Shown here: one piece after another, positions 10,306 to 20,606 of the stretch | Layout: each line of letters opens with the position of its first letter | Position numbering within the stretch: the stretch's first letter is position 1 | DNA from: a marine gamma proteobacterium HTCC2080 | Lineage (GTDB): Bacteria > Pseudomonadota > Gammaproteobacteria > Pseudomonadales > Halieaceae | DNA length: 64,000 bases | Direction: 5' to 3' | NCBI GenBank assembly: GCA_000169115.1 | Contig: AAVV01000010.1 | Span: forward strand, 95,551-159,550 | The notes under the pieces: model-generated | What the model saw: the letters and a program-made list of their open reading frames with translations, nothing else | What the model was told of the DNA's origin: nothing | Database searches by the model: none | Translations under genes and position numbers: made by a program

Positions 10306-11465
10306 TGACGCCGCAAAAATGCAGGAATATCAAAATACTCCTCTGCGCCGCTCTCCGCAGGCGCCACCGCCTGCTGTGCTCCACCCGACTGCGCAACACG
10401 TGCTCGCTTGCCGGGCGGCAAATCGTAAGTTTCACCATAACTTGGCGAAGTGACACCCAAAGTTTCCGAGGGCTTCCGGTCTACCACCGCTAGGGGCACT
10501 CTGGCTTCTGCACCACCTAGACCCGTTGCGACCACCGTCACTTTTAAGGTATCTGCCAAGTCCGGGTCTATCACCGTACCCACCACTACCGTTGCGTCTT
10601 CAGACGCATATTCTTCAATCGTGTCGCCAACTTCGGCAAACTCGCCCAAAGATAAATCCATTCCCGCCGTTATATTGACCAGCACTCCCTTAGCACCGCT
10701 TACGTCAATATCATCAAGCAGCGGACTGTTAATGGCGCGTTCCGCGGCCTCTCGCGCCCGGTTCTCACCTGAGGCCTGGCCAGTGCCCATCATCGCCGCG
10801 CCCATTTCTGACATCACCGTACGAACGTCAGCAAAGTCCACGTTTATCATGCCTGGGCGAATAATCAGCTCAGCGATACCTTGGACGGCCCCCAAAAGTA
10901 CATCATTGGCCTCTCTGAAGGCATCTAAGAGACTGGTATTTTTGCCCAACACCTCCAGTAATTTTTCGTTGGGTATCGTGATTAGACTGTCACAGTGCTG
11001 CTCAAGTTCCCCAAGTCCTGATTCAGCAATTTTGAGGCGAGATTTACCCTCAAAAGAAAATGGACGGGTCACCACAGCAACCGTCAATATACCCATCTCT
11101 CGAGCTACCTCAGCCACGATAGGCGCCCCACCGGTACCGGTGCCGCCGCCCATACCTGCGGTCACGAACACCATATCAGCGCCATGCAGTGCATCGGCAA
11201 TCCGATCACGATCTTCCATCGCAGCCGCCCGACCAATGTCCGGGTTCGCACCCGCTCCAAGGCCTTTGGTAATTCCGGTTCCCAATTGCAGAACGGTCTT
11301 GGCCGCTATATCTGACAAAGCCTGCGCATCCGTATTGGCACAAATAAAATCAACACCGTCTACGTTGTTTTCGATCATGTGTCGAACGGCATTACCGCCA
11401 CCGCCGCCAACACCGACCACCTTTATAACCGCGCTCTGCGGTGCGTTATCGACTAATTCAAACAT
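10296..11465 (-). CDS. ftsZ: Cell division tubulin homologue FtsZ
   Basis: GTPase that polymerises into the division ring. The 389-residue product has the tubulin signature GGGTGTG (near residue 105), the synergy T7 loop NVDFADVRTVM, and the C-terminal peptide DIPAFLRRQ that binds FtsA and ZipA. I prefer ATG 11465, preceded by GGGGAGAG at good spacing and giving the usual MFELVDN start, over the in-frame GTG six bases upstream. A 72-base gap separates it from ftsA, the largest gap in the division cluster, with short weak hairpins. ftsZ often has its own promoters within ftsQA, but none is clear enough to call. Confidence 0.97.
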   Translation of the reverse strand: MFELVDNAPQSAVIKVVGVGGGGGNAVRHMIENNVDGVDFICANTDAQALSDIAAKTVLQLGTGITKGLGAGANPDIGRAAAMEDRDRIADALHGADMVFVTAGMGGGTGTGGAPIVAEVAREMGILTVAVVTRPFSFEGKSRLKIAESGLGELEQHCDSLITIPNEKLLEVLGKNTSLLDAFREANDVLLGAVQGIAELIIRPGMINVDFADVRTVMSEMGAAMMGTGQASGENRAREAAERAINSPLLDDIDVSGAKGVLVNITAGMDLSLGEFAEVGDTIEEYASEDATVVVGTVIDPDLADTLKVTVVATGLGGAEARVPLAVVDRKPSETLGVTSPSYGETYDLPPGKRARVAQSGGAQQAVAPAESGAEEYFDIPAFLRRQAD

Positions 11466-11537
11466 GGACACTCTCCCCTTTTTTTACAAAACCCAGTGTC
11501 ACCTGGGCACTCCCCTTGTCAGACATTCTGAAAATTC

Positions 11538-12765
11538 TCAGAAGTGCCTTCCAAACCAGTCACGAACTCGTGTAGCGAAGCCACTACCCAGCTGACTACC
11601 GTTAGAGCCACCCGAGGACTCATCATCTCGGGCGCCATAAATCAGCAATCCAACTGCTGTGGCATAAATTGGATTTTTTATAATGTCGCTGAGGCCTTTG
11701 GCGTACTGAGGTGCACCCAGCCGCACAGGCATATGAAAAATTTCTTCCGCCAGCTCTACCGCGCCTTCCATTTTGGAAGTTCCACCGGTTAACAAAACCC
11801 CTGCCGGTATCAATTCTTCAAAACCTGAACGGCGAATTTCGGCCAAAATCAGCGTAAATAATTCGTCATAGCGAGGCTCAACCACCTCCGCTAATGACTG
11901 GCGTGATAAATCTCGTGGTGGTCGATCACCAACACTGGGCACTTTGATCGTCTCTTCGGCACCAGCAAGTTGCGCTAGGGCACAGGCGTATCGAATCTTT
12001 ATCTCTTCCGCATGCTGGGTTGGTGTTCGTAAAGCCATAGCGATATCGCTGGTGACCTGATCACCCGCGATGGGAATAACTCCTGTATGACGAATGGCAC
12101 CATCTGTGAAGATGGCGATATCGGAGGTTCCACCACCGATATCAACAAGACAAACCCCTAGATCACGTTCGTCAGGGTAACTACTGAAAGCTCGAGCCAG
12201 CTGCTCCAGAATGATTCCATCCACCTCAAGACCACAGCGATGGATACACTTTTCAATATCTGAGCAGCATTACCGCACAGGTAACAAGGTGAACCTTAGC
12301 CTCTAGTCGCACACCCGACATTCCAAGAGGCTCTTTAATACCACCTTGGTTATCAATGACATACTCTTGCGGCAACACATGCAGCACTTTCTGATCTGCA
12401 GGGATGGCCACCGCCTGAGCAGCGTCGAGAACCCTCTCGACATCAGCTGGGACCACTTCACCCTCTCGAATCGCAACGATTCCGTGGGAGTTCATCGAAC
12501 GGATATGACTGCCCGCAATCCCCACATAAACCGAGTGAATCTGGCAGCCCGCCATGAGCTCGGCTTCTTCCACCGCCCGTTGAATGGCATTAACAGTTGA
12601 CTCAATATCGACCACTACGCCTTTTTTCATGCCCCGAGACGGGTGGGAACCGATTCCAACAACCTCAATCGTGCCCTCGCCATCAACTTCACCTACTACA
12701 GCGACAACCTTCGATGTTCCTATGTCCAACCCAACGATCATGCGTTTCTCAGGTGTATTAACCAT
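11538..12765 (-). pseudogene. ftsA: Cell division actin-like protein FtsA, reading frame interrupted by two apparent single-base deletions
   Basis: Encodes the membrane tether of the Z-ring. The N-terminal part (12765 down to 12253, 170 residues, starting MVNTPEKRMIVGLDIGTSK) runs well to HLVTCAV and then reads out of frame into a TGA. The C-terminal part (about 12254 down to 11538, ending DWFGRHF) holds VDIGGGTSDIAIF and LTGGTSKMEG in another frame. Adding one A near 12271 and one A near 12259 restores the expected NAAQNIEKC segment of Pseudomonas-type FtsA. FtsA is normally essential and the rest of the gene is intact, so a sequence or assembly error (shortened A runs) is more likely than true decay. 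The start overlaps the ftsQ stop as TAATG. Confidence 0.88.
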
Positions 12766-13571
12766 TATGGTTTCTCCTGCCAGTTAGCCGCCGAAAAATC
12801 TCCCACGGCCCATTGCGATGTTGGCAGCAAAGCCACTGCTGCTCCGTGCTCGTAACGCATATCTACCCGCATGACAGGCTGCTGCGAAAGCTGCTCCCGC
12901 CATAGCGCGACAAATCGTCCAATTCGCTCTCGGTGGTGGTCTGCACCAAGTGCTAGCTGTACGCCGTTGTGAAGCTCAGCACTGACTTGTCCCAAGGAAT
13001 CTTCATGCAATGCCACAACCTGCAGCCCAGTTGGCTCAAGCAGTGCCTCAAGGCTCTTGTAGCGACGAGTCATATCGTGCTCAGACCCTTCGGGCCCTTC
13101 TAAACGCGCCAATTCAGACCATCGATCGGCAAAAGCAGCTGGAAAGTACTCGCCCTCGTGATTCAAGAAGCCATCCAGCCCCCAGCGAGCAATAGGCCGT
13201 TGCTCTTCAATTTCAATCACTACAACATTTGGCCATCGTCTCCGGACCCCGGCACGATAGACCCAGGGCATACTTTCTAACTGCTCACGCACCTCATCAA
13301 GATCAAGGGTCAAAAATCCCGCCCGCAGGGTGGGAGCAAGCTGCGTCTCCAGCTCGCCTACGGCAACGTGTTCCACCGCACCTTCTAAAACCAATTGCTC
13401 AACGCGCAGATCTAAGAGGCGAGATCCTGTGATAAAAACACCTACAAGCACCGCCAAACACCCGAGTGTCACAACGATTTTTAACAGCAATCGCTGTAAG
13501 CGTTGCTGCCAAGACACGCTTTCCAAGACCGCTTTATTACGAACCGCCTGCCGCCCTTGTTTACGAGGCAT
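12765..13571 (-). CDS. ftsQ: Cell division protein FtsQ
   Basis: Bitopic inner-membrane protein that links early and late divisome parts through FtsB/FtsL. 268 residues from ATG 13571, with a basic cytoplasmic N-terminus ([13 protein letters not shown]), one membrane helix near residues 35-55, a POTRA domain (about 60-130; LEGAVEHVAVGELE), and a beta domain after it. The hallmark segment MPWVYRAGVRRRWPNVVVIEIEEQ is present in parts. The start lies inside the end of ddlB (11-base overlap). An upstream in-frame ATG at 13604 would lengthen the overlap and is less likely. Confidence 0.93.
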   Translation of the reverse strand: MPRKQGRQAVRNKAVLESVSWQQRLQRLLLKIVVTLGCLAVLVGVFITGSRLLDLRVEQLVLEGAVEHVAVGELETQLAPTLRAGFLTLDLDEVREQLESMPWVYRAGVRRRWPNVVVIEIEEQRPIARWGLDGFLNHEGEYFPAAFADRWSELARLEGPEGSEHDMTRRYKSLEALLEPTGLQVVALHEDSLGQVSAELHNGVQLALGADHHRERIGRFVALWREQLSQQPVMRVDMRYEHGAAVALLPTSQWAVGDFSAANWQEKP

Positions 13572-14490
13572 AACGAGCCTCCATGCTGAGCCGATAAATT
13601 TCACTTAGAAAATCGATCAAGGTCATCGAATCGGCTCGGGCTGCCATCGGAACCAGACTGTGGCTAGTCATTCCGGGAATGGTATTGACCTCCAATAACT
13701 GCCAGGCACCAGAAATGTCTCGCATAACATCAACGCGACCCCAAACCGCCGCATCGACCGCATAAAAAGCCCTCAAAGCTAATGCTGAAAGCTCAGCCTC
13801 ATCGCTCGCGGTCAATCCAGATGGGCAGAAAAAACCCGTGTTATCAGACACATATTTTGCGTCAAAATCGTAAAATTCAGATGCAGGTTCGATGCGTATT
13901 GCCGGCAGTGCTCGGTCACCCAATATTGAAACCGTATACTCCTCGCCCGCCACAAAGCACTCAGCAATAATCCCGCCTTTGTAAGCCCGCGCACGCTTCC
14001 AGGCAGCCTCAAGTTGCTCAGGAGTACTCGCTTTACTCATACCTATCGAGGAACCCTCAAGAGCAGGCTTCACAAACAACGTCCCGTGCCGCTCTATAAG
14101 GTCAGACCAATCGGTATCTGCCGTCAGCAGGGTGAAATCGGGAGTCGGCAAACCCATACCCGACCAAAGTTGTTTGGTGCGAGCCTTATCCATAGTGAGT
14201 GCCGAGCCAAGCACGCCTGAACCGCTATACGGCAAGTTCATTACATCAAAAAGGCCCTGCAATACGCCGTCCTCTCCTCCAGGTCCGTGGAGTAAATTGA
14301 ACACAAAATCGATATCCGAGAGCTGATCCGCCCATTGCTCTACCGCGGGGTCAATCCGAGTAACGGGGCAACCTGCCGCCTCTAATACCGAGGCAACGTT
14401 CTCGCCACTCTGTAAGGAAATTTCTCGCTCGGCAGCGGCGCCACCCATAAGCACGGCAAATCGAACACCTGATAACAACGCCGAACTCAC
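13561..14490 (-). CDS. ddlB: D-alanine--D-alanine ligase
   Basis: ATP-grasp enzyme that makes the D-Ala-D-Ala dipeptide for the peptidoglycan stem. 309 residues, normal length. The N-terminal region has [17 protein letters not shown], followed by [10 protein letters not shown]. The ATP-grasp core contains [13 protein letters not shown], the metal-binding [11 protein letters not shown] and the Arg-containing [10 protein letters not shown]. It overlaps murC by four bases (ATGA) and ftsQ by eleven, so it is translationally coupled within the cluster. This is the ddlB copy typical of division clusters; a second ddlA elsewhere cannot be excluded. Confidence 0.95.
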   Translation of the reverse strand: MSSALLSGVRFAVLMGGAAAEREISLQSGENVASVLEAAGCPVTRIDPAVEQWADQLSDIDFVFNLLHGPGGEDGVLQGLFDVMNLPYSGSGVLGSALTMDKARTKQLWSGMGLPTPDFTLLTADTDWSDLIERHGTLFVKPALEGSSIGMSKASTPEQLEAAWKRARAYKGGIIAECFVAGEEYTVSILGDRALPAIRIEPASEFYDFDAKYVSDNTGFFCPSGLTASDEAELSALALRAFYAVDAAVWGRVDVMRDISGAWQLLEVNTIPGMTSHSLVPMAARADSMTLIDFLSEIYRLSMEARYAS

Positions 14491-15923
14491 AACAACACCT
14501 CAAGGCAATCTGCCTCTGCCAACTGCCGGGCTAGCTGACCAATATTACCCGCGCCCTGGGTAAGCAAAAGATCACCCGGTTCCAGAACGTCGCACAAGAC
14601 CGCAGGCACACTTTTAATATCGGGTGCAAATACAGGATCAATAGCTCCACGCTGCCGAATACTGCGAGCCAAAGACCGTGCATCAGCCCCAGCAATGTGG
14701 TCTTCACCTGCGGAATAAACATCCAGCAGAACCAGCAAGTCGCAATCGGACAGCACTGCCACAAAATCCTCATAAAAATCTCTTGTCCTTGAGAAGCGGT
14801 GCGGCTGAAAAACCATCACGATACGTTGGCCAGGAAATGCTGCTCGAGCAGCATTGAGAGTCGCGCGCACCTCTGAGGGATGATGACCATAGTCATCAAT
14901 CATTTGCACAACACCTCCACGCCAAGCCACTTCTCCTAAAGGACTGAACCGGCGTCCGACACCAGAAAACTGTGAGAGACCATTTTCAATCGCGTCATCT
15001 GCCAAGCCAAGCTCGGTGGCCACCGCCGCCGCCGCTGCGGCATTTAAGGCGTTGTGTTCTCCCGGCATGTTGAGATTGATACTGAGTGACGACCGGCCCC
15101 GCGGCCTGTTGAGCAGAAAGCGCGTTTGCAAGCCGCTGACTGCGACGGATGACACACAATAATCTGCTTCGCTGTCTCGGCCATAGGTCACAACCCTGCG
15201 GGTAATTTGCGGCAGCAATCGCTGCACACCCGGGTCATCTAGACACAAAATAGCTAAACCGTAGAACGGCAAGTTATGTAAGAAATCAAGAAATGCCTGT
15301 TCGTAATTTCCAATATCCCCGGCATAGTGATCCATATGATCAGCCTCGACATTCGTTACAACACTGACCATGGGTAACAAATGGAGAAAGGATGCGTCGC
15401 TCTCGTCAGCTTCGACTATGAGGTATTGGCCAGCACCAAGGCGTGCATTACTGCCCGCATTGTTGAGCAATCCGCCAATCACGAAAGTCGGGTCTTCCCC
15501 TGCCTCACCAAAAACCGATGCCAAAAGGCTAGTCGTCGTTGTTTTACCGTGTGTCCCCGCAACAGCAATGCCCTGCCGATAACGCATAAGTTCTGCCAAC
15601 ATTTCAGCCCGGGGCACCACGGGGATTCGCGCCTGACGCGCGGCGATTAACTCTGGAGTATTACTCGGGATAGCACTTGATGTGACTAAAACATCTGCAC
15701 CTACAATGTTTTGCGCAGCATGACCGATATGCACTTCAATACCTATATTGCGAAGGCGGCCCACAACAGGCCCGTCCTCGATATCAGATCCCGATACTTG
15801 ATAGCCAAGCTGCGCCAATACTTCAGCAATACCGCTCATGCCGGAACCGCCAATACCCAACATAAAGACATGCTGGGTACCGCCCATTTGTTGGGTCACG
15901 ATTTTGGAGGATTCAATGGACAA
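14487..15923 (-). CDS. murC: UDP-N-acetylmuramate--L-alanine ligase MurC
   Basis: Adds L-alanine to UDP-MurNAc, the first amino acid of the stem peptide. 478 residues. The N-terminal Rossmann part shows [16 protein letters not shown], the central domain [13 protein letters not shown] (ATP P-loop), then [10 protein letters not shown] and a Mur ligase C-terminal domain with [13 protein letters not shown] use TTG 15923: it overlaps the murG stop and is preceded by AGAGGGGG at good distance. An internal ATG 36 bases in is a weaker alternative. Order murG-murC-ddlB-ftsQ is standard for gammaproteobacteria. Confidence 0.96.
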   Translation of the reverse strand: MSIESSKIVTQQMGGTQHVFMLGIGGSGMSGIAEVLAQLGYQVSGSDIEDGPVVGRLRNIGIEVHIGHAAQNIVGADVLVTSSAIPSNTPELIAARQARIPVVPRAEMLAELMRYRQGIAVAGTHGKTTTTSLLASVFGEAGEDPTFVIGGLLNNAGSNARLGAGQYLIVEADESDASFLHLLPMVSVVTNVEADHMDHYAGDIGNYEQAFLDFLHNLPFYGLAILCLDDPGVQRLLPQITRRVVTYGRDSEADYCVSSVAVSGLQTRFLLNRPRGRSSLSINLNMPGEHNALNAAAAAAVATELGLADDAIENGLSQFSGVGRRFSPLGEVAWRGGVVQMIDDYGHHPSEVRATLNAARAAFPGQRIVMVFQPHRFSRTRDFYEDFVAVLSDCDLLVLLDVYSAGEDHIAGADARSLARSIRQRGAIDPVFAPDIKSVPAVLCDVLEPGDLLLTQGAGNIGQLARQLAEADCLEVLL

Positions 15924-17019
15924 GAGAGACCCCCTCTATGACTTCGGCAACTGAGGCGGCGGCATTAGGCATAGCGAGCCGACGGGCATTACCTGCCATT
16001 ATTTCTAGGCGTTGAGGGGACGCTATAAAGGCTTTTAGAAGATCGCTCAACTGCGGCCCTAAACTAGAGTTTTGAGGCAGTAAACAACCAGCACCCGACT
16101 CGCTAAGAATGCGAGCATTTTCAGTCTGATGATCGTCAATAGCGTGGGGAAGCGGCACTAGAATGCTGGCCGTTCCGGTTACCATAAGCTCACTTACAGT
16201 TAACGCCCCCGACCGGCACACCACTAAATCTGCCCACTGGTAGGCAGCAGCCATATCATCAATGAAAGGAAATACTTGAGCCGATGCAGCGGCCACAGAT
16301 CCATACTGTTTTTGTGTTGCTTCGACGTGCTGGCCACCACATTGATGGCGTATTTGTAAGCGCACCGAATCTTCTTCGGAAAGCATTGCCAGCGCATTGG
16401 GAACTCCAGAATTCAACGGGCTACTTCCCAAACTTCCGCCGACAACCAGCAATCGCATTGGGCGTTCATGAGTGAACACATTGGGAGTTTCGCTTTCTAG
16501 ATCGTAAAGTGCCGAAATCTGGGCGCGCACGGGATTGCCAATTAACCGATGACTAGCACCAGTTTTAAAAGCGCCGGGAAGACCTAATAAAACTTGCTTT
16601 GACACAGGCGCAAGCCAGCGGTTGGTGGTACCGGCAACGGCATTTTGTTCGTGGATAACCAGCGGCCGACGCAAAAGAAATGCAGCCACACCCGCAGGTC
16701 CTGAGGCATAACCTCCGAAGCCTAAAACAGCCCGCGGTTTAATTTTAAATAGCAAGCCAAGAGAGGCTACGAAAGAGGCTAGCAGCGCGACAAGGGACTT
16801 GACCCTAAACAACAAGCCTTTTCCCCGCAGGCCCTGCACAGGCAGGGTATGCAGCGTAAATCCGTGAGCTGGGACAACCCGACTCTCCAATCCTCGTGCG
16901 GTGCCAACCCAGTCGACCAGCCAACCTCGAGCTTCCAGCACTTGTGCTACGGCCAACGCCGGAAAAACATGACCGCCGGTCCCCCCAGCCATAATTAAAA
17001 TACGAGGTGCAGCCATCAT
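15913..17019 (-). CDS. murG: Lipid II synthase (UDP-GlcNAc transferase) MurG
   Basis: Peripheral inner-membrane glycosyltransferase that adds GlcNAc to lipid I to give lipid II. 368 residues. N-terminal [47 protein letters not shown] and [12 protein letters not shown] match the GT28 family donor and acceptor sites. The start (ATG ATG at 17019) overlaps the end of ftsW by four bases. Length is slightly above the 355 of E. coli, within the normal range. Confidence 0.96.
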   Translation of the reverse strand: MMAAPRILIMAGGTGGHVFPALAVAQVLEARGWLVDWVGTARGLESRVVPAHGFTLHTLPVQGLRGKGLLFRVKSLVALLASFVASLGLLFKIKPRAVLGFGGYASGPAGVAAFLLRRPLVIHEQNAVAGTTNRWLAPVSKQVLLGLPGAFKTGASHRLIGNPVRAQISALYDLESETPNVFTHERPMRLLVVGGSLGSSPLNSGVPNALAMLSEEDSVRLQIRHQCGGQHVEATQKQYGSVAAASAQVFPFIDDMAAAYQWADLVVCRSGALTVSELMVTGTASILVPLPHAIDDHQTENARILSESGAGCLLPQNSSLGPQLSDLLKAFIASPQRLEIMAGNARRLAMPNAAASVAEVIEGVSLVH

Positions 17020-18155
17020 GTCTGCCCCCCCTCGTAAGATCGCGAACTGCGCTCAATACGCAGCACGACGGCCAGCATGATGCAGCTCATAATCAAACTT
17101 GAGCCGCCATAGCTGATAAAAGGCAGCGTAAGTCCCTTTGTGGGTAGCAAACCCGAGCTCACGCCCATATTGACAAAAGCTTGCCCAGAAAAAATTAAAG
17201 CAACGCCGTAGCAAATATAAGCAGGGAACCCATCGTCATCCCGTTCGGCACGACGCCCCACCCAAAGTATTCTTCCAATAAGAGCGCCGTATAAAACAAT
17301 CACTAACAAAGCGCCAAAAAAGCCAGTCTCTTCAGCCCAAATGGAAAAAACAAAATCGGTATGAGCCTCTGGAAGATAAAATAACTTTTGAATACTGTTG
17401 CCCAGACCCACTCCCCACCAATCGCCTCTTCCATAGGCAATCAGTGACTGAATGAGCTGAAAACCAGATCCAAAAGGATCCTGCCAAGGGTCGGTATATG
17501 CGGTTAGCCGCTGCAACCGGTAAGGCGCGCTCACAATCATTACAACCAACGCGCCAATTGCAGTGCCGACAAGCAACAAGACGTAGGAAAGGCGAGCGCC
17601 CCCTAAAAACAACATACCGAAGACCGTGCCAGTGCAAATTACCGTGGCTCCAAAATCTGGCTCCATTAGCAGCAGCAATCCGGTAACACCCAAAATCGCA
17701 ACGGGCTTGGCCATACCTTGCCAATGACGCTGCACCGTTTCTGCATGCCGAACTAAGAAACTCGACATGTAGATAACCAAAGCAAATTTTACGACTTCAG
17801 AAGGCTGAACGGTTAAGGGCCCCAAGGGAAGCCATCGCTGGCTACCATTAACATTGCGCCCCACCCCGGGAACCAATACGAGCATCAACAGTGCTAGCGC
17901 GAGTAGCAGCCAGAGCCCCGATGTTTTTTGCCAAACCTCCACAGGTACACGGTAAGCCACCGCCCCCATACAAATAGCTAACGCTAAATAAATGCCGTGC
18001 CTGACGGTGTGGTGCCAAGGGTTATTAAAATGCCATTCACCATAGCCAACGGAAGCTGACGCTATGGCAACTAAACCAACCAAAACAAGCGCCGCGCTGA
18101 TACCTGACAGCATCGGATCAAGTCGAGTATGACTTTGAGTAGGTGCAGCAATCAT
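17016..18155 (-). CDS. ftsW: SEDS-family septal peptidoglycan glycosyltransferase FtsW
   Basis: A 379-residue polytopic protein (about ten hydrophobic helices) that polymerises lipid II at the septum together with FtsI. SEDS hallmarks are visible: QPSEVVKFALVIY, the large periplasmic loop LIQSLIAYGRGDWWGVGLG with AHTDFVFSIWAEE (Asp required for polymerisation), and LPFISYGGSS near the C-terminus. It overlaps murD and murG by four bases each. RodA is the only close alternative, but the position between murD and murG identifies FtsW. Confidence 0.96.
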   Translation of the reverse strand: MIAAPTQSHTRLDPMLSGISAALVLVGLVAIASASVGYGEWHFNNPWHHTVRHGIYLALAICMGAVAYRVPVEVWQKTSGLWLLLALALLMLVLVPGVGRNVNGSQRWLPLGPLTVQPSEVVKFALVIYMSSFLVRHAETVQRHWQGMAKPVAILGVTGLLLLMEPDFGATVICTGTVFGMLFLGGARLSYVLLLVGTAIGALVVMIVSAPYRLQRLTAYTDPWQDPFGSGFQLIQSLIAYGRGDWWGVGLGNSIQKLFYLPEAHTDFVFSIWAEETGFFGALLVIVLYGALIGRILWVGRRAERDDDGFPAYICYGVALIFSGQAFVNMGVSSGLLPTKGLTLPFISYGGSSLIMSCIMLAVVLRIERSSRSYEGGQT

Positions 18156-19513
18156 GATCGATGCTCCACGTGACTCATTACGGCATCACGAAACGCATCG
18201 CCACGGGCTTTAAACCCCGAGTAAAGATCGAAGCTAGCGCAGGCCGGTGACAATAGGACTACGTCGCCAGCCTGAGCCAAAGCCGCTGCCTTCGCAACGG
18301 CATCCTCCAATGAATCGACGCGCTGTACAGGGGTGTGGGCCCCTAAAGCCAACTCAATTTCTCGAGCTGATTCACCCAAAGTTAAAACTCGTCGACAGTG
18401 ATTCCTAACTTCCGGTAACAAGGCAGTAAAATCCTGCCCCTTCCCTACGCCACCCGCAATGAGTACAACGTTTTCCTGAGCGCCAAGCCCAGCAAGTGCC
18501 GCGCGAGTGGCACCGACATTCGTACCTTTACTATCGTTAATCCAACTAACGCCTGCGTCATCAAGAACTAGTTCGCAGCGGTGCGGCAATCCTGAAAAAT
18601 CTTTCAATCCCGCTATTAAACGCTCTAAGGGCAGATCGAGGGCCACGCCAAGCGCCAGCGCGGCCAGTACATTATTAAGGTTATGCATCCCCTTAAGCTT
18701 GAGTTCCGAAACTGGAAATAGTGGCGTAAAGCCACAGCAAACATAGGGAACACCATCCAGCTGCCGAACTCCAAACTCATCAAGATCAGGATCGGTTGGC
18801 CGCCAAAGGACCTGCCGGGTGCCACCGTCTAACAAGGGCAGTGTCAGCGAGTCAGCTCTGTTGGCCACCACAGCATGCGCACCCTGAAAAATCTTATGTT
18901 TAGCGTGATGGTACCGAGGCATACTGCCGTGGCGGTCAAGATGATCAGCCGATACATTAAGGACTGTTGCCACCGCAAGCTTAAGCGGCTGCGCACGCTC
19001 CAGCTGAAAGCTAGAAAGCTCCAACACATAAAAATCTACGGCTTGATCAAGCAAATCAAGAGCCGGCGTGCCAAAATTTCCGCCCACGGCCACACGTTTG
19101 CCGCATGCACTCAGCATTGAGGCAACCATTGCAGTAACTGTGGATTTTCCATTAGAACCGGTAATCCCGATGACCGGCGCTGACGCAGCCGCTACAAACA
19201 AATCGATATCGCCCATAACGCGGACTTTATTATTAAGGGCGAACTGCACAAGAGGGTGCTCCAGAGCAACGCCGGGAGAAACGATCAGCTCGGTAATTCC
19301 CTCTAATACCGACGGATCAATATCGCCAAAATGTAGTGGTGTTTCAGCTCCAACCGCCTGTCGCGCCGAAAGTGAATCAGACATTTCAGGGCGAGTATCC
19401 AGAGCCAAAAACGGGCACCCCTGACGTCGCCACCAGCGCGCCACTGACTGACCCGTTACACCTAGCCCTATGATGGCTCGACGCTCTTCCGATGCGATAA
19501 GACGTGCTGTCAT
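18152..19513 (-). CDS. murD: UDP-N-acetylmuramoyl-L-alanine--D-glutamate ligase MurD
   Basis: Adds D-glutamate to the stem peptide in the cytoplasm. 453 residues. It has N-terminal IIGLGVTGQSVARWW, the ATP P-loop GITGSNGKSTVTAMV, ELSSFQLE, NVSADHLDRHGSM, the C-terminal GLPHRCELV and the catalytic-region WINDSKGTNVGAT. All three Mur ligase domains are therefore present. The stop overlaps the ftsW start by four bases; a 10-base gap separates it from mraY. Nothing unusual. Confidence 0.96.
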   Translation of the reverse strand: MTARLIASEERRAIIGLGVTGQSVARWWRRQGCPFLALDTRPEMSDSLSARQAVGAETPLHFGDIDPSVLEGITELIVSPGVALEHPLVQFALNNKVRVMGDIDLFVAAASAPVIGITGSNGKSTVTAMVASMLSACGKRVAVGGNFGTPALDLLDQAVDFYVLELSSFQLERAQPLKLAVATVLNVSADHLDRHGSMPRYHHAKHKIFQGAHAVVANRADSLTLPLLDGGTRQVLWRPTDPDLDEFGVRQLDGVPYVCCGFTPLFPVSELKLKGMHNLNNVLAALALGVALDLPLERLIAGLKDFSGLPHRCELVLDDAGVSWINDSKGTNVGATRAALAGLGAQENVVLIAGGVGKGQDFTALLPEVRNHCRRVLTLGESAREIELALGAHTPVQRVDSLEDAVAKAAALAQAGDVVLLSPACASFDLYSGFKARGDAFRDAVMSHVEHRS

Positions 19514-19523
19514 TGGCAGGCCC

Positions 19524-20606
19524 TCATCGCAGTTTAAGGGTCGCTAGACCGAGTAGAACGAGCATCACTGTGATAATCCAAAATCGGACAATGACACGGG
19601 GCTCGGGCCATCCTTTTAGCTCAAAATGGTGGTGTATGGGGGCCATGCGAAATACCCGCTTGCCCCTGAGCTTAAAAGATGCAACCTGAATAATGACCGA
19701 AACTGTTTCCATAACGAAAATGCCTCCCATAATGAAGAGGACAATTTCATGTCGAATAATGACGGCAACCACACCGAGCGCTGCTCCTAATGCAAGCGCG
19801 CCCACGTCACCCATAAACACCATCGCTGGGTAGGTGTTAAACCACAGAAAACCAAGGCCCGCTCCAGCTATGGCACCACAGAAAATAACCAACTCACCCG
19901 CTCCGGGCAGATATGCGATATTCAAATACTCTGCAAAAAAGGTGTGCCCCGACAGGTAGGCAATAGTGCCCAGCCCCGTGGCCACCATAACTGTTGGCAG
20001 AATCGCCAACCCATCGAGACCATCAGTGAGGTTCACTGCATTACTTGTGCCTACGATGACCAAGTAGGAAAACGGAATAAAGAGTAAGCCCAGAGGCAAT
20101 GCCACATCTTTAAAAAATGGCACATAGAGAATTGTCTCTTCGGGATTTATTGCGCTGCTGTAGAGAAATATTGCGGCGGAAAAGCCCACGACTGACTGCC
20201 AAAAATACTTCCACCTAGCCGGCAGCCCTCGGGAATCTTTTTCAACCACTTTTCGGTAATCATCAACCCAACCAATAGCTCCAAATGCCAATGTTGTTAA
20301 CACTGCCACCCACAGATACCGGCTTTGAAGGTCTCCCCAAATCAGGCTTCCAGCGACGATCGCAACAATGATTAGCGCTCCACCCATTGTCGGCGTACCC
20401 GACTTAACAAGGTGACTCTCGGGACCGTCGTCACGAACAGACTGACCAATTTGCAGCTGATCGAGTCGAGCGATCATCCAGGGCCCCACCCACAGGGAAA
20501 TCAACAGCGCTGTCGCTGCGGCCAAAATTCCTCGCAAAGTGATGTATTGAAAGACGGCGAATCCTGCATCTACTGCGATTAACTCGCCCATTAGCCAAGT
20601 CAACAT
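19524..20606 (-). CDS. mraY: Phospho-MurNAc-pentapeptide transferase MraY
   Basis: Integral membrane enzyme that transfers phospho-MurNAc-pentapeptide to undecaprenyl phosphate, giving lipid I. 360 residues, about ten membrane helices. Conserved [32 protein letters not shown] (catalytic aspartates), [14 protein letters not shown] and the cytoplasmic histidine motif [14 protein letters not shown] are all present. It overlaps murF by seven bases. Length equals E. coli MraY. Confidence 0.97.
   Translation of the reverse strand: MLTWLMGELIAVDAGFAVFQYITLRGILAAATALLISLWVGPWMIARLDQLQIGQSVRDDGPESHLVKSGTPTMGGALIIVAIVAGSLIWGDLQSRYLWVAVLTTLAFGAIGWVDDYRKVVEKDSRGLPARWKYFWQSVVGFSAAIFLYSSAINPEETILYVPFFKDVALPLGLLFIPFSYLVIVGTSNAVNLTDGLDGLAILPTVMVATGLGTIAYLSGHTFFAEYLNIAYLPGAGELVIFCGAIAGAGLGFLWFNTYPAMVFMGDVGALALGAALGVVAVIIRHEIVLFIMGGIFVMETVSVIIQVASFKLRGKRVFRMAPIHHHFELKGWPEPRVIVRFWIITVMLVLLGLATLKLR

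Noticed and set aside
10450..11595. 381-codon open frame on the plus strand across ftsZ
   Set aside because: It is antisense to the well-conserved ftsZ and the end of ftsA, is Ser/Pro/Thr-rich low-complexity protein typical of an antisense shadow, and has no recognisable domain.
12253..12280. Programmed ribosomal frameshift in ftsA
   Set aside because: No slippery heptamer, no downstream pseudoknot candidate noticed, and two separate A losses are needed to restore the family sequence; an indel error explains it more simply.
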